Shown here: in pieces, positions 1 through 7,893 of the stretch
How positions within the stretch are numbered: position 1 is the stretch's first letter
Layout of the letters: each line of letters begins with the position of its first letter
Source of the DNA: Actinomadura coerulea
Lineage (GTDB): Bacteria > Actinomycetota > Actinomycetes > Streptosporangiales > Streptosporangiaceae
Length of the DNA: 64,000 nt
Reading direction: 5' to 3'
NCBI RefSeq assembly: GCF_014208105.1
Contig: NZ_JACHMQ010000001.1
Span: 6,696,001-6,760,000 of the forward strand
Translations under genes and position numbers: made by a program
The notes under the pieces: model-generated
What the model saw: only the letters and a program-made list of their open reading frames with translations
Databases searched by the model: none
What the model was told of the DNA's origin: nothing

Positions 1-1006
1 CCGGATCGGGGCGCGTGTCGACGACGAAGTCGAGCCCGGCGTACACCGACCAGTCGATCGGCGTGGTGCGGCCGTGGTGGGCCAGCGCGTCGATCGCGGT
101 CCCGATCGCCGACCCGGAGTCGCTGGTGCACGGCGGAACGAACACCGAGCTGAAGTGCCCGAGGTCGCGCCACGCCGCGTTCCAGTCGCAGTTGAGCCCG
201 CAGCCGCCCGAGATCCGCAGCGGCGTGCCGGCCGGCAGCTCGCGGACCGCGGCCTCGGCGAACATGTCGAAGATCCGCTTGGTGAGCAGGGCCGCGGCCG
301 TCTTCGCGGCCTTCGACTGGACGCCGGCGTTGTAGAGCACGGTGTCGGCGAAGTCGGCCTTCGGCGCGGGGTTGACGACCGGCGCGGCCAGGATGCGGTC
401 GACGGCGGACTCGATGTCGGCGTCGGCGTCCTTCGCGTCGGCGTACGCCGCCAGCGCCATCAGCTTGCCGCTGCCGTCCGTGCGGGGCGTCTGCCCGTGG
501 TCGGGGAACGTCGGATCGGCCAGCGAGAACAGGAACGCGTAGCGGTCGCCCGGGTGGGGCAGCACCGGGACGGTGCGCACGACCCGCCAGTCCCGGTCGA
601 CCAGGTGGAACGAGCCGATCACGCCTTCCCAGACCAGGACGGTGCTCAGCTCCTCGTCCCCCGGCGGCGCCATCCCGACGGCGGTCATCAGGTGCGAGCG
701 CTCATGCGACGACGTGAAGTACTCGACCTCGGAGCCGAAGAACCGGATCCTGCTGCTCCGCACGGCCGAGACCCCCGAGTAGCCGGCGCCGATCGCGCCG
801 CCCGTGCGCGGCTTGGCCCAGCCGCCGAGCGCCACCACGTCCGGCATGCGGTCCAGCCGCTGGGCGGCCTCCAGCAGCGTCGTCGGAGTCAGCGGCGCGT
901 ACCGGGGGAACGTGTCCTTCTCCGACTCCAGGCACCACAGCAGCCGGCCGTCCTCGACCACCGCGATGGATCCGTCATGGCCTGGTTTGATCGCCATGAT
1001 CAGCAT
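1..1006 (-). CDS. CmcH/NodU-type O-carbamoyltransferase, C-terminus cut by window edge
   Basis: About 335 residues are visible; the family is usually 500-600, so roughly the last third is missing. Enzymes of this family transfer a carbamoyl group from carbamoyl phosphate, via carbamoyl-AMP, to a hydroxyl group of antibiotics or sugars. The N-terminus reads MLIMAIKPGHDGSIAVVEDG, the typical HDG nucleotide-loop start, followed by ESEKDTFPRYAPLTPTTLL. Further on come GGCGLNCDWNAAW and PPCTSDSGSAIG, the conserved core of the ASKHA-like domain. It most resembles the 3-hydroxymethylcephem carbamoyltransferase branch, but no beta-lactam genes are in view, so the acceptor is unknown. The ATG overlaps the stop of the creatininase-like gene (TAATG), showing translational coupling at the end of the operon that starts at 4137. 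Identification of the family is secure; the substrate is not known. Confidence 0.9.
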   Translation of the reverse strand, partial: MLIMAIKPGHDGSIAVVEDGRLLWCLESEKDTFPRYAPLTPTTLLEAAQRLDRMPDVVALGGWAKPRTGGAIGAGYSGVSAVRSSRIRFFGSEVEYFTSSHERSHLMTAVGMAPPGDEELSTVLVWEGVIGSFHLVDRDWRVVRTVPVLPHPGDRYAFLFSLADPTFPDHGQTPRTDGSGKLMALAAYADAKDADADIESAVDRILAAPVVNPAPKADFADTVLYNAGVQSKAAKTAAALLTKRIFDMFAEAAVRELPAGTPLRISGGCGLNCDWNAAWRDLGHFSSVFVPPCTSDSGSAIGTAIDALAHHGRTTPIDWSVYAGLDFVVDTRPDP

Positions 1007-1770
1007 TACGGGAGGACCTCCTGCGGGGATTCGCCGAGCTCGCGGGCGACCGCGGCGACCAGGTTGGTGACGATCTCTGTCATCAGCCGCGCGCCGATGG
1101 CGGGGCTCGCCGCCGCCGCCCGGTAGACGACGCCGGTCTTGGTCCGCAGATCCTGCGGCACGGGGAGGACGAAGTAGCGCGCCCGGCGCGGGATCTCGTC
1201 GTCGGCGAGCAGCTCCTCCCGGACCAGGTGCGGCGCGGCGTGCATCACCAGGCTCGTCTCCACCATCGCCGCGTGGTGGTCGTCGTGGCGGGCGACGCCG
1301 GTCTCGGCGGCGATCGCGTTGCGGCTCTCCTCGGTCACCACGTCCCACCAGGTGACGGCCATGATCCGGGCTTGCGGCGCGGTGTCGGCGAACAGCTCGG
1401 CCGCCTCCCTGAGCGCGCCCAGGTTGACCTTGTGCGAGTCGAGCAGCACGAACCTGCGGGCGCCGTGCCGGTAGGAGGCGCGCAGGACGTCCAGCACCAG
1501 GTTGGTGAACGTCGCGGCCCGCACGTTGGTGACGCCCGGGAACCGGCCTCCGCTGGCCGCGGGGTCGGTGGCCAGGCCGTAGGTCAGGGGCGGCAGGACC
1601 AGGACGTCCAGCCGCTCCTCCAGCTGCCGGGCGAGGTGGTCGGAGATGATCGTGTCGGCGGAGAGCGGCAGGTGGGGGCCGTGGCCGTCGATCGAGCCGA
1701 TCGGCAGGACGACGATCCGCCGCCCGATCTCGTCGTCGTACTCCTGCCACGTCATGTCCGCGATGCGCAT
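1006..1770 (-). CDS. Creatininase-family amidohydrolase
   Basis: A 254-residue protein of the creatinine amidohydrolase fold, the family that includes creatininase, the mycofactocin peptidase MftE and FAPy deformylase. These are metal-dependent hydrolases of cyclic or peptide-like amides. The metal-site segments are visible: LPIGSIDGHGPHLPLSADT near residues 19-37, SHKVN in the middle and RHDDHHAAMVETS later. The start codon is the ATG that overlaps the TGA of the upstream radical SAM gene (ATGA). Upstream in-frame sequence belongs to that gene in another frame. Sitting between two radical SAM genes and a carbamoyltransferase, it may trim a modified peptide, as MftE does, or open or close an amide in a small molecule. 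That role is inference. Confidence 0.88.
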   Translation of the reverse strand: MRIADMTWQEYDDEIGRRIVVLPIGSIDGHGPHLPLSADTIISDHLARQLEERLDVLVLPPLTYGLATDPAASGGRFPGVTNVRAATFTNLVLDVLRASYRHGARRFVLLDSHKVNLGALREAAELFADTAPQARIMAVTWWDVVTEESRNAIAAETGVARHDDHHAAMVETSLVMHAAPHLVREELLADDEIPRRARYFVLPVPQDLRTKTGVVYRAAAASPAIGARLMTEIVTNLVAAVARELGESPQEVLP

Positions 1771-2840
1771 CAGTGTGTCTCCTCTGTGGAGGGCCCGGCC
1801 GGCGCCGCGTGCGTGAGCGCGCCCGGCACGCCGCCGCGGCGGGCCCGGCCGGCGGCCGCGGACGCGTCGCGCTCGACCCAGCCGAGGCTGGGGGGCGGCG
1901 GTCCGGCGGTGGGGCGGCGCCGCCGCAGGTGCAGGAAGTCCTCCTTGTTGCCGCAGCCGAACCCGGCTCCGCAGGCGGTCCAGGGCTCGCCGGCCGGCCG
2001 GAGCTCGAAGCCCTCGTCCAGGACGTTGCCGATCCGGTCCTTGTCCAGGGCCTGATAGCGCGAGCACCGGTACACGTCGCCGCGGATGCCGATGTAGAAG
2101 TAGTCGTGGCCCGCGCTGCACATCTGCCCGCGCAGGTCCCGCATCGCGGCCATGTTGAGGTCGAGCAGCTCGGGATGCGCGCCGAGGCGGATCGCGCGGT
2201 CGATCCCGTTCTCCGCCTGCTCGCGCAGCACCGGCACCATGGCGCCGAGTTCGGTGTGCACGCCGTGCGGTGTGAGCGGGTCGTAGCCGAGATCGAGGTT
2301 GAACCGCAGGCCCGCGTCCTCGGCGGCCCGCCCGAGGTCGACGACCTGCTGCTCGTTGTCGGGGAACAGCAGGCCGTTGACGACGACGAAGCATCCGTAG
2401 CGCTCCTGCGCGAAGCGGGCGTTCGCGATGAACCGCGCCAGCGGGATCTCCGTCGGGTGGTACGTCACCCACAGTGAGATCTTGCGGATGTCCCCTTCGC
2501 GGTCGAGCTGCTCAAGGCGGCGCTTCAGCAGTGACCCATTGGTCAGCAGTTCGACGAAGTCGATGTTCGGACGCGTGCTCAGCCCGGCCGCCTTCGACAG
2601 GAACGGCCGGGACGCGAACGGCTCTCCCAATGTCGCCAGCCGCACCCCGACCCGGAAGGGACGGTCGGCGATCCAGTCCACGACCTTCTCGAAGCGGGAT
2701 CGGTCCTCGTCGGACCAGTCGGCGATATTGCTCTTGGCGTAATCGTTGACGGAAACGCAGTACGCGCAGCGGAAATTGCAGAGCCGCTGTCCGGAGACGT
2801 ACCAGATGCGAATCCGGCCGGGAGGGGTTTCGTCAACCAC
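1770..2840 (-). CDS. Radical SAM protein with SPASM/twitch-like C-terminal cysteines
   Basis: 356 residues. The radical SAM cluster motif CNFRCAYC (Cys21, Cys25, Cys28) sits unusually close to the N-terminus. It is followed by a GEP motif (GGE equivalent) and the LLTNGSLL strand. The C-terminal third carries further cysteines in CSAGHDYFYI, YRCSRY and ACGAGFGCGNKED, a pattern expected for auxiliary Fe-S binding as in SPASM or twitch enzymes. The last 50 residues are Arg/Pro/Ala rich and look disordered. The gene overlaps the second radical SAM gene by 8 nt and the creatininase-like gene by 4 nt, so all three are translated together. The general reaction is SAM cleavage giving a 5'-deoxyadenosyl radical; the substrate (peptide, nucleoside or other) cannot be told from sequence. 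Confidence 0.87.
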   Translation of the reverse strand: MVDETPPGRIRIWYVSGQRLCNFRCAYCVSVNDYAKSNIADWSDEDRSRFEKVVDWIADRPFRVGVRLATLGEPFASRPFLSKAAGLSTRPNIDFVELLTNGSLLKRRLEQLDREGDIRKISLWVTYHPTEIPLARFIANARFAQERYGCFVVVNGLLFPDNEQQVVDLGRAAEDAGLRFNLDLGYDPLTPHGVHTELGAMVPVLREQAENGIDRAIRLGAHPELLDLNMAAMRDLRGQMCSAGHDYFYIGIRGDVYRCSRYQALDKDRIGNVLDEGFELRPAGEPWTACGAGFGCGNKEDFLHLRRRRPTAGPPPPSLGWVERDASAAAGRARRGGVPGALTHAAPAGPSTEETH

Positions 2841-4137
2841 GGCCCACCCCCCGGTGGCAGCCTTTCAACGGGAAGCTGGCGAGCGGGCGGAACTGCCGGC
2901 GGGGAAAGTCGGGCAGCTGGTCATGGCACGTCCGGCAGAGGTAGTCGTCGGGCGCCTCGGCGACACCGAAAACCCTGCGGCGCAGCTGGACCGCCGCCTC
3001 ACCCGTCATGAGGTCGTGCACGGAACCGGAGCGGATATTGCCGAACTTCTCGCGCTGGTAGTAGTCGTTGCAGCAGATGAACATGTCGCCGGCGACCGAG
3101 AAGTGCGCGTGGTTCACCGGCCAGCCGCAGCCCCGCAGCCTGCCCTCGACGCGGACGTCCTGGTGGTAGTCCTCCGCCAGCGATCCCGCCCGGTCCGACA
3201 GCAGCGTCGAGCGGACCGCGACGCCGCGCGGCTCGAACCGCTCCCGCAGCTCGCCGAGCCGGCGCCGCGCGTCGGCCCCGCCGCCGTTGACCACCATCTC
3301 CATCGGCAGCCCGGCGTCGAGCGCGGCCTCGACGCCGGCCAGCGTCCGCGCGAGGCCCCTGGTGCCCGTCAGGTCGTGGAACGAGTCCTCGTCGAGCGCC
3401 GGCAGGTTCACCACCAGCTGGAACAGCGTGTCCCCCTGCCGGAGCAGGGCGATCTTCTCCTCGGTCAGCCTGCTGGCGTTGGTGAAGAGCCGCAGCTTCA
3501 GCCCGTGCGTGCGCAGGACCGCCAGGCGCTCGGCGAAGAAGCGGTCCAGTGTCGGCTCGTTGTAGAAGTGGAACGTGACGTACCGGATGGTGTCGTACGG
3601 AGCGATCTTCTCGATGATCTCCTCGAACAGCGGCATCGGCATCGTCGCCGGCGGCTTGCGGTCGAGCGAGACGGGGCAGAACTCGCAGCCCCAGTTGCAG
3701 TGCGCCGTGACCTCGATCTGGGCGGTGGTCAGCAGGTACTCGGCGCACAGGTCCTCGGGGCGTTGCAGCCAGCCGCGGCCGGCCAGGTCGTCGACGACCT
3801 CGGGGCCGTGCGCCGCCGCGAGCACCGGGCGGCCGACCGGCGCCGCCGCGGCGTCGTGCAGGGCGCCGAGCGCGGCGGCGTCCCCGTGCCAGACGACGGA
3901 ACGGTCCAGCCCGATCGCCCCGAACGCGGCCCACTCCGGCGCGGTCACGTCCGGATATGCCGGCGTCAGTTCGTCGATCGCGTACACCACCGGGCTTTTG
4001 TCGCCCGGGCGGACGAATGTCAGATAGGGCGAGGTCTGCAGCAGATCCGATGTCTGCCGTACGCCCGAGCCGGAGGCGGGGGTCGATTGCTCAATTCGAG
4101 GTGGTAATCCGTCCGTTCGCAGGTCAGACCCATTCAC
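2833..4137 (-). CDS. Radical SAM/SPASM protein with N-terminal extension
   Basis: 434 residues from a GTG start at 4137, chosen because GGAGG lies seven bases upstream; an in-frame extension to 4182 has no such signal. The radical SAM motif CNWGCEFC (about Cys147, 151, 154) lies after a 140-residue N-terminal region. SPASM-type cysteines follow: CGWPVNHAHF, FICCNDYYQREKFGNI and CRTCHDQ. The CCNDYY/GNI signature is typical of SPASM enzymes that modify peptides or small molecules. The N-terminal region has alternating beta/alpha character (YLTFVRPG..., a helix, then DDLAGRGWL) and could be a substrate- or leader-binding domain; this is inference. It is the first gene of the four-gene coupled unit 4137 to 1 and probably has its own promoter in the 378-nt gap after rtcB. 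Confidence 0.87.
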   Translation of the reverse strand: MNGSDLRTDGLPPRIEQSTPASGSGVRQTSDLLQTSPYLTFVRPGDKSPVVYAIDELTPAYPDVTAPEWAAFGAIGLDRSVVWHGDAAALGALHDAAAAPVGRPVLAAAHGPEVVDDLAGRGWLQRPEDLCAEYLLTTAQIEVTAHCNWGCEFCPVSLDRKPPATMPMPLFEEIIEKIAPYDTIRYVTFHFYNEPTLDRFFAERLAVLRTHGLKLRLFTNASRLTEEKIALLRQGDTLFQLVVNLPALDEDSFHDLTGTRGLARTLAGVEAALDAGLPMEMVVNGGGADARRRLGELRERFEPRGVAVRSTLLSDRAGSLAEDYHQDVRVEGRLRGCGWPVNHAHFSVAGDMFICCNDYYQREKFGNIRSGSVHDLMTGEAAVQLRRRVFGVAEAPDDYLCRTCHDQLPDFPRRQFRPLASFPLKGCHRGVGRG

Positions 4138-4515
4138 TCGGGCGCCTCCCAGTTGCCGATGGCTGCAGGTGGTCACGCACAAGCGTCAGACGGCGGGCGG
4201 GGTCGGAAAAGAACCGCCGCCCGCGGGGGAGCATCTGGGCGATCTTGACCCAACTTCCAGTGGATTTCAACCCCTTGTCCGCCGAGCGACTACGGGTTGA
4301 CGGCGAACGGGGAGGTCGCGCGTATGGAGCGGCGCGGTCCCGCTTTTCGGACAGTCGATTACCCGGCCGCCTAAGCGCCAATTCACCGACGGCGCATCAA
4401 TGCTGATCCTTCAACTATTCCGCCGGGAGGCGGCCGAGGCGAAAGGCCGTGGTGGCGGAGCGAAAGGGGGCGGGGCCGGCTCCCGGAGCCGGGACGGCCG
4501 GACCCGCCCGGCGGG
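4138..4515. other. Gap between radical SAM operon and rtcB
   Basis: This stretch must hold the promoter of the radical SAM operon. The part at about 4385-4425 is more AT-rich than its surroundings, but I see no convincing -35/-10 pair. A terminator-like hairpin lies at 4476-4492. On the minus strand a 36-codon frame runs from an ATG at 4231 to 4124 and overlaps the radical SAM start. It has no clear ribosome site and no Cys or Gly-rich core, so I do not call it a precursor peptide gene. Confidence 0.5.
4476..4492 (-). terminator. Hairpin downstream of rtcB
   Basis: CCGGCTC - CCG - GAGCCGG forms a 7-bp stem with a 3-nt loop, 24 nt after the rtcB stop. It has no T-tract on the minus strand, so it is at best a weak, actinobacterial-style terminator. 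Confidence 0.4.
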
Positions 4516-6027
4516 TCATCCCTTGACGGTCAGTAGCGGCCGCAGCTCGACCACCGGGTCCGCGACGCCGGCCCGTTCGAGGCTGGACACGACGGGGCCG
4601 ATGTCCTTGTACACCCACGGCGCCTCCTGCTTGAGGTCGCGCCGCCAGGCGGCCATGACGTCCGCGCGGCGGGTCACGGCCGGGTCGCGGTGGTCGAGGG
4701 GCGTGACGACACGGAACCCGGCGAGGAACTCGTCGAGTTCGGCGTCGCCGGCCCGCGACGCCGCTCCGCGCGGAACGCGGCGCCCGGCGCCGTGGCACGC
4801 GCTGGCCAGCGTCCGCGGGTCGCCGTGCCCCCGCAGCACGTAGCTGGCCGCCCCCATCGACCCGGGCACGATGACCGGTTCGCCCCACATCGCGTAAGGC
4901 CCGCCCGCCATCTCCGCGTACCCGCCCGCGGGAGTCGCGCCCTTGCGGTGCACGACCGTCCCGTCGTCGTGCCGCCACAGCAGGTTGTGCGGGGCGTCGT
5001 AGACCAGCTCGCCGGTGAGGTCGCCGCACTCCGCGGCAAGGCCCTGGCGCAGCATGAGCGAGAGGAAGTACCGGTTGCCGACCGCGAAGTTGGCGGCGTT
5101 GCCGAACGCGTCGAGATAGCGCCGCAGCGCGGCCTCGTTCCGCTCATCGAGAAGGATCGGAAGGATCTTGTTGTCCGGCAGCGGGACGGACGCGGGCCAC
5201 GCCCTCCTCGCCTGCTCCAGGCCGTCGGCGTTCGCCTGGTGCCCCAGCGACAGCGAGCCGCTGTGCACCATCAGCACGACCTGCCCGAGCTCGAACCCCC
5301 AGGCGTAGGCGGCCTGCCGGTCGTGGACCGACGCGACGTACTGCAGCTCGGCGAAGTGGTTGCCGCCGCCGACGCCGCCGATGATGCTGTCGTAGCTGGT
5401 GCCGCCCGCACTGTCGATCCAGTCGCGGAACGGCTCGGCGGTCGTGACCGGGTACCGCTCGCCGTGGACGCGGCCTGGCCGCCCGTCCTCGGGCCGGTGC
5501 TGCGACCAGATTCCGCTCGCGGGGTCCCCCGGTACCGCGAGCAGGCCGGGCAGCCCGTCCCGCAGGAGGGCCTCCCGCTGGATCCCCGACAGCGCGATCC
5601 GGCGGCCGCCCTCGAAGAACAGGTGCCGCAGCCGTCCTTCCAGCGCGTCCAGCCGGGGACGGACCCGGTCGACGTCGAGCGAGGTCGTCTCCAGCCGCAT
5701 GCCGCAGTTGATGTCGTTGCCGACCGCCTGCGGGATCAGCGCGCCGCTGGTCCGCAGGACGGTGCCGATCGGGATCCCGGCACCCTTGTGGAGATCCGGA
5801 GTGAGGGCGACGCGGTCGACGCCCGCCTCCCCGTGCCCGGTCGCGTCGGCGAGCCGCGCCAGGGTGTCGGCGGTTTCGAGCACGGTGAGGATCTCCTCGA
5901 CCGCGCTGGTCTCTATCGGCACGTCGGCGCCGGCGCAGATGTCGACGGGGATGCCCCACCGGTTGGGGAGATGGAGCCAGCGGTCGTCGGTGCGGACGAG
6001 GCGGGAATCCTGCTGGAGCGCAGTCAT
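4516..6027 (-). CDS. rtcB: RtcB-type RNA ligase (GTP- and Mn-dependent)
   Basis: 503 residues from the ATG at 6027, preceded by AAGGAAA. RtcB joins 2',3'-cyclic phosphate or 3'-phosphate RNA ends to 5'-OH ends through a guanylylated histidine. Active-site segments are present in order: NDINCGMR (Asp105, Cys108), GGGNHFAEL, VHSGS, APHNLLWRH, the guanylylation motif HRKGATPA, VPGSMGAASYVL, CHGAGR and the C-terminal VKG lysine. The usual HSGSRG loop reads HSGSLSLG here, so its conserved Arg is replaced by Leu; activity may be altered. It lies between a DMT transporter gene and a radical SAM/carbamoyltransferase operon on the same strand, which suggests co-inheritance. A role in self-protection against RNA damage is inference; general tRNA repair is the alternative. 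Confidence 0.93.
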   Translation of the reverse strand: MTALQQDSRLVRTDDRWLHLPNRWGIPVDICAGADVPIETSAVEEILTVLETADTLARLADATGHGEAGVDRVALTPDLHKGAGIPIGTVLRTSGALIPQAVGNDINCGMRLETTSLDVDRVRPRLDALEGRLRHLFFEGGRRIALSGIQREALLRDGLPGLLAVPGDPASGIWSQHRPEDGRPGRVHGERYPVTTAEPFRDWIDSAGGTSYDSIIGGVGGGNHFAELQYVASVHDRQAAYAWGFELGQVVLMVHSGSLSLGHQANADGLEQARRAWPASVPLPDNKILPILLDERNEAALRRYLDAFGNAANFAVGNRYFLSLMLRQGLAAECGDLTGELVYDAPHNLLWRHDDGTVVHRKGATPAGGYAEMAGGPYAMWGEPVIVPGSMGAASYVLRGHGDPRTLASACHGAGRRVPRGAASRAGDAELDEFLAGFRVVTPLDHRDPAVTRRADVMAAWRRDLKQEAPWVYKDIGPVVSSLERAGVADPVVELRPLLTVKG

Positions 6028-6253
6028 GGGCTTTCCTTGGTGGCTGCTGGATTTCGGGCATGGGTCACAGACGTGGTCGTCCGCAGGGGGACGCACGGGA
6101 CATCGCCCGCCGGGCGATGGACTCCCCGAGGTTCAGCAGCCGCGAGGTGGAACGAACCCTAGCCGCGGCCTTACGGCCCGGCCAACAGGTTTGATCCGGG
6201 GCCGTACCGGCGGCGCGCGAACGGCGGGGAGGCAGAGCCTCCCCGCCGCCGGG

Positions 6254-7291
6254 TCACTCAGAGTCGGCCTTCCGACCCTGGATCACCGCCGCCCCGCAGG
6301 AGGCGACGAGGATCAGGCCGATCGCCGCCAGCCCCAGAGGGCCGGGGGCGGTCTGCGCCACGGCCAGCCCCAGGAAGGTCCCGAGGAGGGTCCGCAGCGG
6401 AGAGAGCATCACGGTCGTCGACGCGAGAAGGCCCCGGTCGAAGGCCCTGACCATGACGACGCCATTGAGAAGCGAGAGCAGCATTCCGCTGCACGCGCAA
6501 ATCAATAGATACAGCCAATAGCCATCAGTCACGCCGGTCCAGTCGCTCTCGAACGTCCACGCACCCAGTCCGAGGAAGACGAAGGCGGGGATGCCGGAAA
6601 TAGTGGTGATCTTCCCGCGGACATCCTTGCCGAACACTTCCATTTTCCTGCTGTAGTAGGCGTGCGTGGCCGCGGTGATGAACAGCGTCCCCAGTCCCAG
6701 GCCCCAATCCGGAACGAGCCGGCCCAGGACGTGGAGCTGCGGTATGGCATCGGTGAACGCGCTCCCGCCGGCGTCCGGAGACTTGCCGGCGGTGTCGGCC
6801 GCGAGGACCCAGATGCCGAGGCCCGCCAGGATCGGCCACATGGCGGTCGAGTACCTCCCGTTCCTGGCGTCCCGCACGATCCTGGGACCGACCAGGAAGA
6901 TGGCGCTGACCAGGAACGAGAGCGGCTGCAGGAGCTGCAGTTGAACCCACCGCAGGCCGTACTGGAAGGCCGCGTTGTTCACCCCCATGCCGATGCCCAG
7001 GAGGAGGGCCGGCATCCATACGGCCCAGCGGCTTCGCAGCGACGGTCTGAAGTACAGCCACATGACCGGCATTCCGAAGAACACCGAGACGCAGGCCGCC
7101 GTCATGGGCCCCACGTTCGCGGTCGCGCCCGTGAGGGACAGGACGAAGCCGTTGGCGACGCCCGCCGCGTTCGCAATCATGACCATCGCGAGAACCCATT
7201 TGTCCGCAGCGCGCAGATCGCCTGACAGCGTCCCCAGATACCTGCGGACGCCTGCGAGGAACTCTCGCGGGCGCCACTTTCTTCCTTTCAT
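6254..7291 (-). CDS. DMT-superfamily (EamA-like) transporter
   Basis: 345 residues from the ATG at 7291, preceded by AAAGGGG; a TTG ten codons upstream is possible but lacks a ribosome site. About ten hydrophobic helices are visible, starting with WVLAMVMIANAAGVANGFV and ending with LAAIGLILVASCGAAVI, in the two-times-five layout of drug/metabolite transporters. A charged N-terminal tail of about 40 residues precedes the first helix. The cytoplasmic or periplasmic loop around residues 175-200 is longer than in simple EamA proteins. It reads toward rtcB with a 226-nt gap, so it may share regulation with the cluster without being in one tight operon. Export of the cluster product is the obvious guess; the substrate is not determined. 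Confidence 0.8.
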   Translation of the reverse strand: MKGRKWRPREFLAGVRRYLGTLSGDLRAADKWVLAMVMIANAAGVANGFVLSLTGATANVGPMTAACVSVFFGMPVMWLYFRPSLRSRWAVWMPALLLGIGMGVNNAAFQYGLRWVQLQLLQPLSFLVSAIFLVGPRIVRDARNGRYSTAMWPILAGLGIWVLAADTAGKSPDAGGSAFTDAIPQLHVLGRLVPDWGLGLGTLFITAATHAYYSRKMEVFGKDVRGKITTISGIPAFVFLGLGAWTFESDWTGVTDGYWLYLLICACSGMLLSLLNGVVMVRAFDRGLLASTTVMLSPLRTLLGTFLGLAVAQTAPGPLGLAAIGLILVASCGAAVIQGRKADSE

Positions 7292-7681
7292 CGGAACCCC
7301 TTTGTTTGTTGGGGCGCACAAAGGGATTCCGGTGGCATCGCCCCGGCCCTCTCTGCGCCCGCTTTCACGGACGACCGAAGAGCCAGGACGGCTTTTCAGT
7401 TATAGGTTGCGCCGCAATGTTACCAGAACGGCGGTAGGGAATATGGGCACCCTAATCATCGAGGAGCCGTGAGAGCCGATGTCCGGCGGGCAATGGCGTC
7501 GGCCCTGAAGGGCGGTTCGCCTTCGCGCGGTGCGGAATCTTCGGACCGCCGCAGCCGCGGAGCGGCTTCCCGGCGTTGCGGCCGTGAGCGCAGCGTGGGC
7601 CGCGGTGAAGGAGCTCCGCCGGGCCGCCCGGCTGCCGGCTCGCGGGTGATCACGCGTGTCCGGTCGTGCGCGGAAGGTATC
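7292..7681. other. Intergenic region upstream of the DMT transporter
   Basis: This stretch contains no frame I can support as a gene. It should contain the transporter promoter. A locally AT-richer patch lies at about 7395-7460. No operator or riboswitch-like structure was recognised. Confidence 0.4.
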
Positions 7682-7879
7682 GATCCGGATTTCGGGAGTT
7701 CGTATGCGCGGCGGCTGTCGATTCGGCCGCCGGCCGTTCGGCGGAAAGCTGTGAAGCACCGGAAACGCGGTGCTCGACTTACGTGCAGGGAGCCCGCGAT
7801 GACCGCCGGACCGGCCAGCGACCACTCGGAGACCGCCGCCGCCCAGGTTCCGTTCCGCGCGTTGCCGCGGACGGGCCTG
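7682..7879 (+). repeat. Direct repeat, left copy, with broken 5' end of a DUF6069 gene
   Basis: This stretch matches 10788-10983 in the same orientation. The first part is the leader (shared TCGATTCGGCCGCCGGCCGT and CGGTGCTCGAC). The last 81 nt, from an ATG at 7799, align without gaps to the first 27 codons of the gene at 10903 at about 85% identity (MTAGPAS.HS.TAAA.VPFRAL). After 7879 the similarity stops abruptly, 15 nt before the TetR stop codon. It is therefore a gene fragment, not a working gene, and marks the left edge of the TetR/ABC cassette. Confidence 0.85.
7799..7879 (+). pseudogene. 5' fragment of a DUF6069-like membrane protein gene
   Basis: This is the first 27 codons of a paralogue of the gene at 10903, including a matching leader and ribosome-binding region (CAGGGAGC). 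Everything that would encode the four membrane helices is missing; the frame runs on into sequence antisense to the TetR gene. It was cut or replaced when the TetR/ABC cassette came to lie here. Confidence 0.75.
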
Positions 7880-7893
7880 CGCTCCCCTCCGGG

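Noticed and set aside
74..1126. Long plus-strand open frame at the left edge
   Set aside because: It is antisense to the carbamoyltransferase and creatininase genes, is made of Arg/Gly/Val-rich low-complexity sequence typical of reversed GC-rich codons, and has no family motif.
4124..4381. 85-codon minus-strand frame upstream of the radical SAM gene as a precursor peptide
   Set aside because: TTG start without ribosome site, very basic and Pro/Arg rich, no Cys/Gly core and extends into the radical SAM gene; kept only as a place to look.
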